A stretch of DNA of 64,000 nucleotides from Candidatus Aminicenantes bacterium UBA1061. GTDB lineage: Bacteria > Acidobacteriota > Aminicenantia > Aminicenantales > Saccharicenantaceae. The stretch is from positions 69,696 through 133,695 of the forward strand of contig DCDG01000040.1 of the NCBI GenBank assembly GCA_002316315.1, read 5' to 3'. Below, piece after piece: positions 55,098 to 63,730 of the stretch (position 1 is its first letter; every line of letters begins with the position of its first letter). Made by a program: the position numbers and the translations under genes. Under the pieces are notes generated by a model. That model saw only the letters and a program-made list of their open reading frames with translations. It was not told where the DNA came from and ran no database searches.

Positions 55098-55820
55098 TTA
55101 ATATAAGCCGCAGAAAACAACATCCGCCGAGAAAATTTCTTTTGTTTTAACAGTGACTTTTTTATCAACCTGGTCTTTGATATTCATGTAAAACCAGAAA
55201 CGATCAAAAAGCCTTAATTTAGAAAGATAAAACCTGGCATAATCAGTTATATTATTAACAATAATTCTGGCGATTTCTTTGCCTTTTTTATCCTGGATCA
55301 CAATATGAGTAACCGGGACAGTGGCTGTACCCTGCTTGGCTTCCGACGTCTGCAGCAGGCCGTAAACTTTAACATTGGTTTTCCCCTGCCATTCATCCGA
55401 CTTGTTAATAGTAGTGATATTCAGGGCTACATACTGATCTCTCGCGCTTGGCGGGAAATAGTCACTAAAGTCAGGTTCATCGACACGAGAATAAACTTTG
55501 TGGTAACCACCACCCTCTTTCAGATCAATAGAATTAGCCACCGCCAGATTAGCCTTGTCGGGAATAAGAGTAACTACCACTTTAATCTGTTTGCCTATCA
55601 GGTTTTCTACCCCGCCCTCAACATTACCAGCAATAATAATATCCAAGCCCTGAGCTTCTGGTAGATAGATATACTTGCCAACAGCTGTTTTTACCGTGCC
55701 TTCAAATATTTTTTCCTGGGCCGGAGTATCTGCCTGCTGACTGAAGACCGCCACCGAGACGAGGCAAATGAGACTAATATTCAGGATAATACTAAGAGCA
55801 ACTTTTTTCCAGGAAGCCAT
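55098..55820 (-). CDS. Secreted protein of unknown function
   Basis: A signal peptide (first 28 residues, ending VFSQQ) precedes about 210 residues of mostly beta character. KIFEGTVKTAVGKYIYLPEAQGLDI and GKQIKVVVTLIP suggest an OB-like or lipid-tail-like domain near the N-terminus. An Asp/Tyr-rich middle (RVDEPDFSDYFPPSARDQY) follows. I do not recognise a family. GGAG lies upstream of the ATG. It is located with other envelope genes and may be periplasmic. Confidence 0.7.
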   Translation of the reverse strand: MASWKKVALSIILNISLICLVSVAVFSQQADTPAQEKIFEGTVKTAVGKYIYLPEAQGLDIIIAGNVEGGVENLIGKQIKVVVTLIPDKANLAVANSIDLKEGGGYHKVYSRVDEPDFSDYFPPSARDQYVALNITTINKSDEWQGKTNVKVYGLLQTSEAKQGTATVPVTHIVIQDKKGKEIARIIVNNITDYARFYLSKLRLFDRFWFYMNIKDQVDKKVTVKTKEIFSADVVFCGLY

Positions 55821-55956
55821 CTCCTATACCTCCATTTCACATTTATAAAACTAAAGATATTTAAACTTCTTCTCTTTGTCCTTTCCTTTAGAATGGACTA
55901 GAAGAAATCTTTATATCACTGATTTTATTAAAAGTAAAGAAAAATATGTGGTTAGC

Positions 55957-57732
55957 TTAACCCTTTTTATTTACAGGACGAACAGTTTGCCGCTGAACAG
56001 TATTGGCCTTGGGACTACCGGGACTGCTTCGGATGCTGGAACTGGTGGTGGTCGAAGTTGTGCTCTTGAGCCTGTCTGCCGGCAAAGACTTCTCAGGTGA
56101 ATAAGCCCTACGATTATTATTTATAGTTTTTACCTGAGATTGGCTGGAAGATCTGGTTTCAGGTCCCCTTAAACTTGAAGTAGTAGTTCTATCTTGATTG
56201 GCTGACCGCACTTCAATTTTCTCCCTTAGAACTTCAGTCGCCCTGACTTTTCTGACAGCTTGGGCTGAAGAAGGGTAGTAACCCTGGCTATCTTTACCTC
56301 TGATAACTCTTTGTTCGGAATTCGTTCTTGAAGGAAAACTTGAACTCTGCCGGTTGCTGATGGTAGTTTTTCTCTGTGGCTGAGCAGGCACCGGGCTTGA
56401 TGGCTGCCGGACGTTGGCTTTGACGGCAGATTTTAGCTCTGTTCTTGAAACTGACCGCAGCTCCCTAACCGTTTTATCGGGTGTTTTTCCTGTAGAAGAC
56501 AGGGAGGAAGGTCTGAGGCTGGCGCTAGCTACCGGTTGCCGGGAGGGCTGTCTTTCTTGAAGCCTGATTTTCTCCACCCCTCTTAGTTCACTCGGCCGAA
56601 CCGCTGCCCTCACCGAATCTGGCAATTGAAGCTGGTTTCTCTTAACCATGACCAGAGCTCTAGAGTTTATAGGATAATAAGCCTCATTGTATCGCTCATA
56701 AACATAATTATTGATAACGACCACCGGCCGGTTATAGTAGCTAAGAGGACACCAGGCAACATAATTGGCATCATAATACCAGTGAACCCAGGCCGGTCCC
56801 CAGCGAACTGTGGGAATCCAGTACCAGCCAAGGCCGAGCCGCCAGTGCCACCGCCCGTAATGGTAAACGGCCCAGCCCCAGGGTTCAGCCGAAATCCAGG
56901 TCCAGCCAATACGTGGATACCAGGTCCAACGCCCGATCAGATATGGACGCCAGTCAATAACGGTTACTGCTGGCACCCAAACATAACCATAAGGCCTCTC
57001 ATAAACCCAGCGGCCATAGGATGAAAGTTCAGGTTCATATTCCCGGATTTCTCTTGGTAGATAGCCTGAACCAGAAGATGCAGCCATTTCTAATAATCTG
57101 TCTCTTTCCTGATTCCAGCTGGCTAACTCATCCCATTGATATGCCAGGTCGCTCGCTCCAGGTTCAAGCTCTCCTTCATAGGCCAGTATTGATTCTCCTG
57201 GCTGAAGAATCAGGGATTGAGCCTGACCGGCAGTTTCCAGGCTCCCGTTGAGAGCAATGGCCAGCGTCCCTTCTTCTCCATCTGCTTCAAAACGATAGAG
57301 ACCGTTTTCCAGAACATAAAAAGAGGCGTCTCCGGTATGAACGGAAAACTGTTTGTCCTGCTCTAAATAACTAATCCTGAGATAAGCCCGTCCCTGATGA
57401 AGATAAAGAGAAAATTCTCCATTCTGATTCTCAGGCAGGCGAGCAAGTTCTAAGACTGAATAACAGTCGAGTCTTAAAAAATTGTTACGGCCGAAACTTA
57501 ATTCAACCAGACCATTCTCAATCAGAATCTTATCACCGTTACTCAGAGCAAAATTAACTTCTGCCGATTCCACTCCCAGGTCAGAGGCACGTTCAACTAT
57601 GGCTTCTCCCCGGAGGTAACTGATTCTGGCATAAGAATAGGGATAATAAGAATCTTGAGCTTGGGCTGGTGGAAAAAGCGAGAAGAAGAGAAGGGCCGCA
57701 GCAATCAGACTTAAATAATTTATCTTTTTCAT
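55957..57732 (-). CDS. FecR-domain protein with DUF6600-like WY-rich repeats
   Basis: After a signal peptide (ending AQAQ) comes a FecR-like domain (about 30-170), where YLRGEAIVERASD, GLVELSFGRNNFLRLD and LQPGESI are typical. Residues 225-330 are packed with Trp and Tyr in the order YGRWVYERPYGYVWVP, WTWYPRIGWTWIS, WGWAVYHYGRWHW, as in DUF6600. The last 200 residues are Ser/Thr/Arg/Gln-rich and disordered. It is thought to act in the periplasm or on the surface; the role is unknown. AAAGGAG precedes the ATG and a good sigma-54-type promoter lies 27 bases upstream. Confidence 0.82.
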   Translation of the reverse strand: MKKINYLSLIAAALLFFSLFPPAQAQDSYYPYSYARISYLRGEAIVERASDLGVESAEVNFALSNGDKILIENGLVELSFGRNNFLRLDCYSVLELARLPENQNGEFSLYLHQGRAYLRISYLEQDKQFSVHTGDASFYVLENGLYRFEADGEEGTLAIALNGSLETAGQAQSLILQPGESILAYEGELEPGASDLAYQWDELASWNQERDRLLEMAASSGSGYLPREIREYEPELSSYGRWVYERPYGYVWVPAVTVIDWRPYLIGRWTWYPRIGWTWISAEPWGWAVYHYGRWHWRLGLGWYWIPTVRWGPAWVHWYYDANYVAWCPLSYYNRPVVVINNYVYERYNEAYYPINSRALVMVKRNQLQLPDSVRAAVRPSELRGVEKIRLQERQPSRQPVASASLRPSSLSSTGKTPDKTVRELRSVSRTELKSAVKANVRQPSSPVPAQPQRKTTISNRQSSSFPSRTNSEQRVIRGKDSQGYYPSSAQAVRKVRATEVLREKIEVRSANQDRTTTSSLRGPETRSSSQSQVKTINNNRRAYSPEKSLPADRLKSTTSTTTSSSIRSSPGSPKANTVQRQTVRPVNKKG

Positions 57733-57758
57733 CTTCTTCTCCTTTCACCTATTATTTA

Positions 57759-57774
57759 TGCAAGATATATGCCA
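57759..57774 (-). promoter_or_regulatory. Sigma-54 promoter of the FecR/DUF6600 gene
   Basis: Minus strand reads TGGCATATATCTTGCA, with GG-N10-GC spacing and near-consensus halves. Predicted start near 57748; the leader of about 16 bases keeps the AAAGGAG ribosome site. The dyad GTCCT-N6-AGGAC (57825-57840) is centred about 85 bases upstream of that start. Confidence 0.6.
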
Positions 57775-57879
57775 GACATAACAGGGAGGGTACTGCTCGA
57801 GGCATCAAAAAAAAGAGGCCTTTCGTCCTAAAAACAGGACAGACAAGGTTTTTAATTTATCTTTGTGAAAATAAAGAGA

Positions 57880-57899
57880 GGGCAGCCACCTGGCTGCCC
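57880..57899 (-). terminator. Terminator of the Spy-like gene
   Basis: GGGCAGCCA and TGGCTGCCC form a 9-bp stem 30 bases downstream of the stop at 57929; a T-rich stretch follows on the minus strand. Confidence 0.55.
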
Positions 57900-57928
57900 C
57901 CATTTTAGGCTATTTAAATTATTTGCGA

Positions 57929-58438
57929 TCAATAATTCCTGAGACCAAAACCGCCATGTCTCATCATAAATCCGCCTCTTCCTTCTGGCCTGTCTCGCCG
58001 TGCTTCCCGCCTGAGCTTGAAATCCTGGCGATATTCTTCAAGCTTTTTGAGCTGCTCGGGAGTAAATATCTTTTCCCAAGCCTTTCTGTTTTTGTACGAA
58101 GCTTTCATCCGGTCAGCTCTGAGCCTGGCCATCTGATCAATAAGGTTATTGACTTTTTGTTCATCAGCCTTGGGATCAGCCATTAGCTTTCTTAGTTCAT
58201 TCCTCATCTGGGTCATTTTCTCCCGGTGGACTTTGGCTTCTTCCAGCCTCGCCTGGCGGAATTCTTCGAGTTTTTTCTCCTGCTCAGGAGTCAGTTGCAA
58301 TGCATCTTTTAGTATCCGGGAATGCACCCCCATCCGTTTAGTTTTTGCCGGGTGGACTGCCTGAGCACTCACCGTCGAATAGATAAAGACAATCATCAGG
58401 ACAAAACCCAGCAGGCCAATTATCTTTTTCCTGTTCAT
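57929..58438 (-). CDS. Spy/CpxP-like periplasmic protein (LTXXQ repeats)
   Basis: A signal peptide (ending VSAQA) precedes an all-helical protein of about 145 residues. Two LTXXQ-type motifs are present: LTPEQEKKLEEFRQ and FTPEQLKKLEEYRQ. These define the Spy/CpxP and heavy-metal-resistance family of periplasmic chaperones. The tail is Arg/Gly-rich. I start it at ATG 58438, after AAGGAGG. It lies 196 bases upstream of the FecR/DUF6600 gene on the same strand, but a terminator and a promoter lie between them. Confidence 0.85.
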   Translation of the reverse strand: MNRKKIIGLLGFVLMIVFIYSTVSAQAVHPAKTKRMGVHSRILKDALQLTPEQEKKLEEFRQARLEEAKVHREKMTQMRNELRKLMADPKADEQKVNNLIDQMARLRADRMKASYKNRKAWEKIFTPEQLKKLEEYRQDFKLRREARRDRPEGRGGFMMRHGGFGLRNY

Positions 58439-58917
58439 TTCTTCCTCCTTATTTTCCGTTGATCGTTTTTTTCGGCCATTCATTATAAATAGACAACTCA
58501 AATTCTGGTTCCTTGGAAAATATTTTTGCCTGCTGTAATTAATTCTGGCCATGTTGCGGCCGGTCGAGGGTTACGGCAATGTTTACAATGGCCCCGAAAT
58601 TATTTCCTGAAAATAATTTGGCCAACCCATTATCTTTCACATCATCGTAAAGCCATTATGGAAAAAGGACATAATAAAGACGCCTATCAGGATTCCGGGC
58701 GTACTACTCTATAATTCTTAACCAAAAATCAAGTCAAAGAAACTTATATGGAAAAAAATCTCAGGAGGATCTTAATAAGAATGAATAAACATTAGGCCTG
58801 AGATATCACGCTGGAAGGAAGTAAAACAAAAATGAAGAGGAGCTACTTTCCCCCGCAGAATAGCCCCTCCTGCAAGAGCAGGCAAGCCATCTTGCTGCCT
58901 ATCGACTTTAAAGTTAA
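58439..58917. other. 479-base intergenic stretch without a recognised gene
   Basis: TATAAT occurs on the minus strand near 58490, a possible -10 for the Spy-like gene without a clear -35. Around 58770 a good AGGAGG is followed by only a four-codon frame. A short GCAAG/CTTGC hairpin lies near 58888-58900, after the small gene that ends at 58918. I see nothing else. Confidence 0.5.
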
Positions 58918-59115
58918 TCAGGCTTTCTTTAGAATCGGCATTCCAGTTTTAACTGTTTCTACTACTTTATAGCCAGTTGGCACCTCGTCGAGGGCTCCGG
59001 GTCTGATATCTTTGGCAAAAAAGTAGATAGTTTGCTTTTTGCCGCCGCGTAGTTCAACTTCGCGTGAATGCAGGTAGTAAGTAACTCCCTTTGTGTTTTT
59101 GAATTCGTAAGGCAT
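58918..59115 (-). CDS. Small conserved hypothetical protein (65 residues)
   Basis: A complete small soluble protein beginning MPYEFKNTKGVTYYLHSREV and containing RGGKKQTIYFFAKD and LDEVPTGYKVVETVKTGMPILKKA. I recall closely similar short proteins in unrelated anaerobes and Chloroflexi, always of unknown function; this is memory, not a search. GGAGG lies 8 bases before the ATG. It follows the FadL-type gene by 33 bases and may be co-transcribed. Confidence 0.75.
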   Translation of the reverse strand: MPYEFKNTKGVTYYLHSREVELRGGKKQTIYFFAKDIRPGALDEVPTGYKVVETVKTGMPILKKA

Positions 59116-59148
59116 GAATTAAACCTCCAAAAAAATTTCAATCATAAA

Positions 59149-60408
59149 CTAAAACTTGTAGCCAAGAGTAAAGCCAACCAGCTGGCCCCTCGTATGATAC
59201 TTTCCTTCGCCAAGCGAATCGGGATAAATATTTCTGTTGGGCGAGGTGCGATCCGAGAAAATTTCATATTGATAACCCAAATCAACTTCAAATCTACCCT
59301 TAGTATAGCCAAAACCAACCGTAAAAGCCACACGACTGGCGTCCGGCAGGGAGGGATCCATCGTTTCGACCGGCTGTGGAGTTTGATCATAGAGAGCACC
59401 GAGCCTCACGGCCACATTTTCTTTAACCATATACTGAGCTCCGGCCCGGAGAATAATCGAATCCTTAAAGTTTTCCTCAACAAGCTGTTCTTCCGAACCG
59501 CCATTATCATAATTTATTTGGATTAAATAATTTTCATAGCAGCTCCAGGTGAAATATTGTCCTTCGACAGACAGGAGAAGCTTAGGTGTCGCCTGATAGG
59601 CAAAACCCAGCCCGAAAATATTGGGATATTTAAAACTTGTGGCAACATCGGCCGAAGATGGCAGATATGGTAGAAGAGCGGCAGGAACACTACTGGTATC
59701 GAGGCTCAGCGGCCCGCTGAAATCTATGGTAAAACCGCTTCTCCAGTTAAAGCCAGCAGAAAATTTATCTTTTTTAAACAACAGGCCGGCATTAAACCCG
59801 ACTGTATCTCCTGTGGCTTTATCCATCGAGGCGGAAATGTCACCTGCCCAGATATCAGGAATGTCTGCATGCTGAACCAGGTTCTGAGAAAGGGTGGCGT
59901 GAATATAAGAGATCCCGGCACCAATTGATAGATGATCGGTTAACTTGATACCAATGGCCGGGTTAATAAACAATGTCTCGAGTGAAGTATCTGTTGAGAT
60001 GTAACGCAGAGGATAGTTTACTGGCCAGGCGGTTCCAAGCCCATAAGGAGCAAAGACTCCCACTCCGACAGTAACTCTTGACCCCAGTGATTGGGTTAGA
60101 TAAAAGTGAGGAGGGAAAAAGGTCTGATCCAGCTGATAAACCTTTTTATAGGCAGGATCAGGCCAGTTGGGTAGCTCTAACCAGCCAGCCGGAAAAATAA
60201 AGGTTCCCCCTGCATTGACTTGAGTTCCGCGGAGCCAGGCTATTCCAGCCGGATTATAGAAGATGGCTGTTGGATTGTTGGCAATGCTCACAAAAGCACC
60301 AGCCATACCCATGGCAGCCGCTCCATGTTCATAAATTAAAAAACCAGAGCCCGAAGCCAGAGAACAGCTAAGCAGGACAAGCACACCTAAAGCTAAGAAC
60401 TTTTTCAC
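59149..60408 (-). CDS. OmpP1/FadL/TodX-family outer-membrane transporter
   Basis: The N-terminus after the signal peptide reads SGFLIYEHGAAAMGMAGAFVSIANNPTAIFYNPAG, the plug region typical of FadL. Long-chain fatty acids or other hydrophobic molecules pass through the family. The end, TRGQLVGFTLGYKF, closes the barrel with Phe. Length (about 420) is normal. The start is GTG 60408 with GGAGGGAAGGA upstream; an ATG five codons earlier overlaps that site. It confirms an outer membrane in this organism. Confidence 0.9.
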   Translation of the reverse strand: MKKFLALGVLVLLSCSLASGSGFLIYEHGAAAMGMAGAFVSIANNPTAIFYNPAGIAWLRGTQVNAGGTFIFPAGWLELPNWPDPAYKKVYQLDQTFFPPHFYLTQSLGSRVTVGVGVFAPYGLGTAWPVNYPLRYISTDTSLETLFINPAIGIKLTDHLSIGAGISYIHATLSQNLVQHADIPDIWAGDISASMDKATGDTVGFNAGLLFKKDKFSAGFNWRSGFTIDFSGPLSLDTSSVPAALLPYLPSSADVATSFKYPNIFGLGFAYQATPKLLLSVEGQYFTWSCYENYLIQINYDNGGSEEQLVEENFKDSIILRAGAQYMVKENVAVRLGALYDQTPQPVETMDPSLPDASRVAFTVGFGYTKGRFEVDLGYQYEIFSDRTSPNRNIYPDSLGEGKYHTRGQLVGFTLGYKF

Positions 60409-60511
60409 TATCCTTCCCTCCATTTAATATAACTTTATTCGGTTCAAATAAGATCTGGCTACTTTTTATTAAATTTATCTGGCCATGTCAAGATTAGACC
60501 CAAATTTTTAT

Positions 60512-60808
60512 CTATTGGATGAAACCAACACCAGGGGGTACTTCAGCCGGGATTATTGGCCCGAAGCTCTCTTCGTATCTTTTCAAATTATCCTCGAGAG
60601 CTTGAACAAATCTCTTGGCATGGGCCGGGCTGAGGATCATCCTGGCCACCAATTTTCCCATTGGTCCATCAGGAAAAATAAAAGCAAAATCAAAAATAAA
60701 TTCTTCGCGGCTATGTCGGATAGCGGCCAGATTCGAATACTGGCCGACAGCTGTCTGTTCATCCACCTTGATATCAATCTTTCTTTCAGGATTTTCATTT
60801 TGAGCCAT
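60512..60808 (-). CDS. DUF3467 family protein
   Basis: A 98-residue soluble protein: KIDIKVDEQTAVGQYSNLAAIRHSREEFIFDF and ARMILSPAHAKRFVQALEDNLKRYEE match DUF3467. The function is unknown. AAGGAGG lies 5 bases before the ATG. It is separated from the FadL-type gene by about 100 bases. Confidence 0.88.
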   Translation of the reverse strand: MAQNENPERKIDIKVDEQTAVGQYSNLAAIRHSREEFIFDFAFIFPDGPMGKLVARMILSPAHAKRFVQALEDNLKRYEESFGPIIPAEVPPGVGFIQ

Positions 60809-61061
60809 GGCGACCTCCTTGGCCGGACTTCAAATTTCCGGAAATCGTCCGGCTTCAAACTGCTGCTAATTTTAACCCAAATTGAATCAGGAAGCGAGTC
60901 AGGCTCTGCGACCAGTCGACGACAGGCAATTTTCCATCTCAGAAGAAAATTTGCCTCCTGTTTTCTGGCTAATATGATTTTTTAGAGATAACGTTAACGC
61001 AAACTTTTTGTCCTTTTTATTAAAGTGCTGATATTAAACAATTTAAAAATAAAAAAAATCC

Positions 61062-61089
61062 TTGATTTTTGACCTGATTAGAATATAAT
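61062..61089 (+). promoter_or_regulatory. Strong sigma-70 promoter in a gene-free region
   Basis: TTGATT (61062-61067), a 16-base spacer and a perfect TATAAT (61084-61089). Transcription should start near 61096 and would read into a GC-rich, highly foldable segment. Confidence 0.6.
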
Positions 61090-61095
61090 AATAAT

Positions 61096-61277
61096 GGCTT
61101 TCCTGGGCGGGCTGGGGAAAGCCCCCACCTTTTTGGTTCCCATCATCAACCCCCCTTTTGCTGACAACAGCCCGCACTCTCCTGAACGGGGTAAATAAAT
61201 CAGTATGTGTCTGATGGTAGTTGAAATTAAAAGTTGATTGACGAAGCTGCCGGGATCAAGAGTTGCCGAAAAAAGCC
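61096..61277 (+). ncRNA. Candidate structured RNA of about 180 nucleotides
   Basis: No long gene lies between 60809 and 61357. Here GCGGGCTG (61107-61114) pairs perfectly with CAGCCCGC (61168-61175), enclosing a GGG-CCC hairpin at 61115-61125 and a GGTT-AACC hairpin at 61135-61151, which gives a three-way junction. A further ATCAG-CTGAT hairpin follows at 61199-61215. GGCTTT at the predicted 5' end could pair with AAAGCC at 61272-61277 and close the molecule. I cannot match it to 6S, SRP, tmRNA or RNase P RNA. The 3' end is a guess. A 34-codon frame from ATG 61094 is an alternative reading. Confidence 0.4.
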
Positions 61278-61357
61278 AGATGAAGAAAGCAGCCTGTTAT
61301 GCGTCACCTAAACTTTTATAGAAGTGATCAAATATTTTTTGAGCAGCCACCGGCCAC

Positions 61358-62839
61358 TCAGTTGGCATAAAATTCGATCATCTCTTTGACCGCCTCAAGA
61401 CAGACCGGGCAATAAGGCTTTTTGCCTTTGGTGAACATAATACAATCAACAGCTGGCCGGTAAAGACCGGTGGAGGCATAACCGGCTCCTTCAAAGACGC
61501 CAACTTTCCCGGCATATTTGCTTTTAGCCAGAAATTCTTCAACCTTCTTGCCCTGCTCCAACGATAATTTTTCGCTCTCTATTTCGAGTTTGGCTATCTC
61601 TTCGACAGGAGCGCCTTCTCTTTTCATTCTAGCAATTTTCTCATTCAGTTCCTGTCTGGTTTTTTGATAGGCCAGATCAAAACGGTCAAATTCTTCTTTT
61701 TCCCAGGGAGTGGGAACGGCTATTCCAGGTGTTAGCAGCTTTTTCCACTTGACATCTTTTGGATTCAGCAAGGCTGTTATATTGGGCTCAACTGGCTCTA
61801 TCCCCCTTGGATAAAATTCATTATAAGCAACCTGGGAGGTGTAATACTCGTCAGCCAGGCCGGTAAAGGAATGACCAAATTCATGGAGCATCAGGTATTC
61901 ATACCACTGATTGTCGGTGGTAAAGGTGCAGTAAAGATTATAAATGCCACCGCCACCATAGCGGCTATGATTGACCATGATCATCAGGGCATCATAAGGG
62001 ACATTGGAGGCAATGTCTCGCAGCCTCCGGTTATCATCGGTCAGAAGATAACGGTCTGAGCCAAAAGAATCGAAGCTACAGCCCAGAGCAGTCTGCTTGA
62101 ACTGCCCGTAGCCCGGCTCATCACAACCGCTTTCAGCTGACGGCTTAAAAACCCCATAAATATTAAACTTATTTTTAAGGCTCTTATATGGCTCCTGCGA
62201 GAAAAAGACCGCCACAAATTTATCCAAGTCCTGCTTGAGTTTTCCTTCTTCGGCGGCGGTGTAGCCCTCAGCCAGAAAAGCCAGGTCCACTTTTTGCGAA
62301 GGCGGCCCGTTTTTTAAAAGCTCAAAGACCTTCACCCCGGGCTCAGGCCTTTCTTTGATAATAAAAATTGAAGCCGGGTCTATTTCCTGGGAGAAAATCT
62401 GATGGAAATTATTATTTTTGTCTCTGACTTCAATGGCCAGAGTGATTTTATTTTTTGGATACGGGATTAAGACGGACTCCTGGAAAGCTCGCTTGATACC
62501 TTTCAGGGCTTCATCCGTCGTTTTATATTCGCCAAACAGGCTATCGAAAGCCCGGGCAAAAATTAACTGGCCGGTGGCCTGGTCATAAACCCGGGCACAA
62601 TAGCGCCCTCTCATAAAGGGATCAATCAGAGTTTTAACCGGCCCGGCCCATTGTCCCTGATCGTAAATTTTATCCAGGGCTATGACCTCCTGCTGGTTGT
62701 CGCCCAGGTGATAATAATCAATTCTCATCGTTCGGTCGAAGAAGAACCGGTTGAAATCAACTTCTGTCTGATTTTCCAGAGCAAAAAGAAGCGGAGTTAA
62801 GATCAGTAAGGAAAGAAGCAAAAGATTAATTTTTTTCAT
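61358..62839 (-). CDS. Secreted M64-family metallopeptidase (IgA-peptidase-like)
   Basis: A signal peptide (ending LLFA) precedes an N-terminal beta domain and the M64 catalytic domain, which begins DLAFLAEGYTAAEE. The zinc motif is HEFGHSFTGLADEYY (His319, Glu320, His323, with Asp further on), intact. A Lys/Glu-rich helical insert (about 385-440) and a Cys pair near the end (YCPVCLEAV) follow. I use ATG 62839, since GGGGAGG lies upstream. It follows the arginase-family gene by 33 bases. Probable role: extracellular protein degradation. Confidence 0.88.
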   Translation of the reverse strand: MKKINLLLLSLLILTPLLFALENQTEVDFNRFFFDRTMRIDYYHLGDNQQEVIALDKIYDQGQWAGPVKTLIDPFMRGRYCARVYDQATGQLIFARAFDSLFGEYKTTDEALKGIKRAFQESVLIPYPKNKITLAIEVRDKNNNFHQIFSQEIDPASIFIIKERPEPGVKVFELLKNGPPSQKVDLAFLAEGYTAAEEGKLKQDLDKFVAVFFSQEPYKSLKNKFNIYGVFKPSAESGCDEPGYGQFKQTALGCSFDSFGSDRYLLTDDNRRLRDIASNVPYDALMIMVNHSRYGGGGIYNLYCTFTTDNQWYEYLMLHEFGHSFTGLADEYYTSQVAYNEFYPRGIEPVEPNITALLNPKDVKWKKLLTPGIAVPTPWEKEEFDRFDLAYQKTRQELNEKIARMKREGAPVEEIAKLEIESEKLSLEQGKKVEEFLAKSKYAGKVGVFEGAGYASTGLYRPAVDCIMFTKGKKPYCPVCLEAVKEMIEFYAN

Positions 62840-62872
62840 TTTTTGGCCTCCCCTCAATTTTATTTCAGCCTT

Positions 62873-63730
62873 TTATTCAGCCGGCTCGGGTTTAATGGCC
62901 CGGCCAGCTATTTCTTTCAGGAGCTTAAAAGCCAGGGCCGCCGTGATATCCGACACGTCTCGGACTGGATTGAGCTCGACCAGATCAAAACCAACAATGG
63001 TTGCCCGGAGGCGGTGGATTAAATTAAAAACCTGCCTCGGGGTTAAACCGCCCGGCTCATGATGTGAAACACCGGGAGCAAAAGCCGGGTCGAAAACATC
63101 AAGGTCAAGCGAAATATAAAGCGGGTTCTTGAATTCGAGGATAAGGTCATCACCCAAATTCCAGGCTTCAATGGTTTTAACGCCATATTTTTGAGCCATT
63201 TCCCTTTGCTCTGGTGTAAACGATCTCTGCCCTACCTGAACCTGCCGCTCGACCAGGCCATCTTCCAGGATCCTGGCCAGCGGACAGGCATGCGATAGAC
63301 GATCTCCATAAAGCTCTTCGTACATATCAGGGTGAGCATCCAGATGAAGCATATCCAGACGTTTAAATCGGCTGGCCATACCCCTGACTGCTGGATAAGT
63401 AATCGAATGATCACCGCCAAGAATAATGGGAATGGCTCCGCGCTCGACTACTCCAGCCACCGTTTTTTCAATTTCAGCAAAGCTCTTGTCCACATCACCC
63501 GAAGTATCAACGTCACCCAGATCAACCAGCACCGTTTCTTCGGCCAGATCAACTTCCAGTTCTGTATCGGCATTATAGGTTTTGCCGGTTGAAACCCGCC
63601 GGATGGCAGCCGGTCCCCCGGCCGCTCCCCGGATAAAGCTTGATTTCTCGTCAAAAGGGACACCTATTATTCCCAGGACAAAATCGGGATGAAGACTGCG
63701 ATTTTTTAGAGCGCCGCCAAAATCAGTCAT
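62873..63730 (-). CDS. Agmatinase/arginase-family ureohydrolase
   Basis: All manganese-site motifs of the ureohydrolase family are present: GGDHS, LHLDAHPD and SLDLDVFDP, with HEPGGLTPR typical of the agmatinase subgroup. Substrate could be agmatine, guanidinobutyrate, arginine or formiminoglutamate; the overall form favours agmatinase. Length 285. AGGAG precedes the ATG. It heads a likely two-gene unit with the M64 peptidase, consistent with use of amino acids released from protein. Confidence 0.85.
   Translation of the reverse strand: MTDFGGALKNRSLHPDFVLGIIGVPFDEKSSFIRGAAGGPAAIRRVSTGKTYNADTELEVDLAEETVLVDLGDVDTSGDVDKSFAEIEKTVAGVVERGAIPIILGGDHSITYPAVRGMASRFKRLDMLHLDAHPDMYEELYGDRLSHACPLARILEDGLVERQVQVGQRSFTPEQREMAQKYGVKTIEAWNLGDDLILEFKNPLYISLDLDVFDPAFAPGVSHHEPGGLTPRQVFNLIHRLRATIVGFDLVELNPVRDVSDITAALAFKLLKEIAGRAIKPEPAE

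Noticed and set aside
61096..61277. Assignment as 6S RNA
   Set aside because: Length and strong promoter fit, but the apparent three-way junction is not the long bubbled rod of 6S RNA, so I left the class open.
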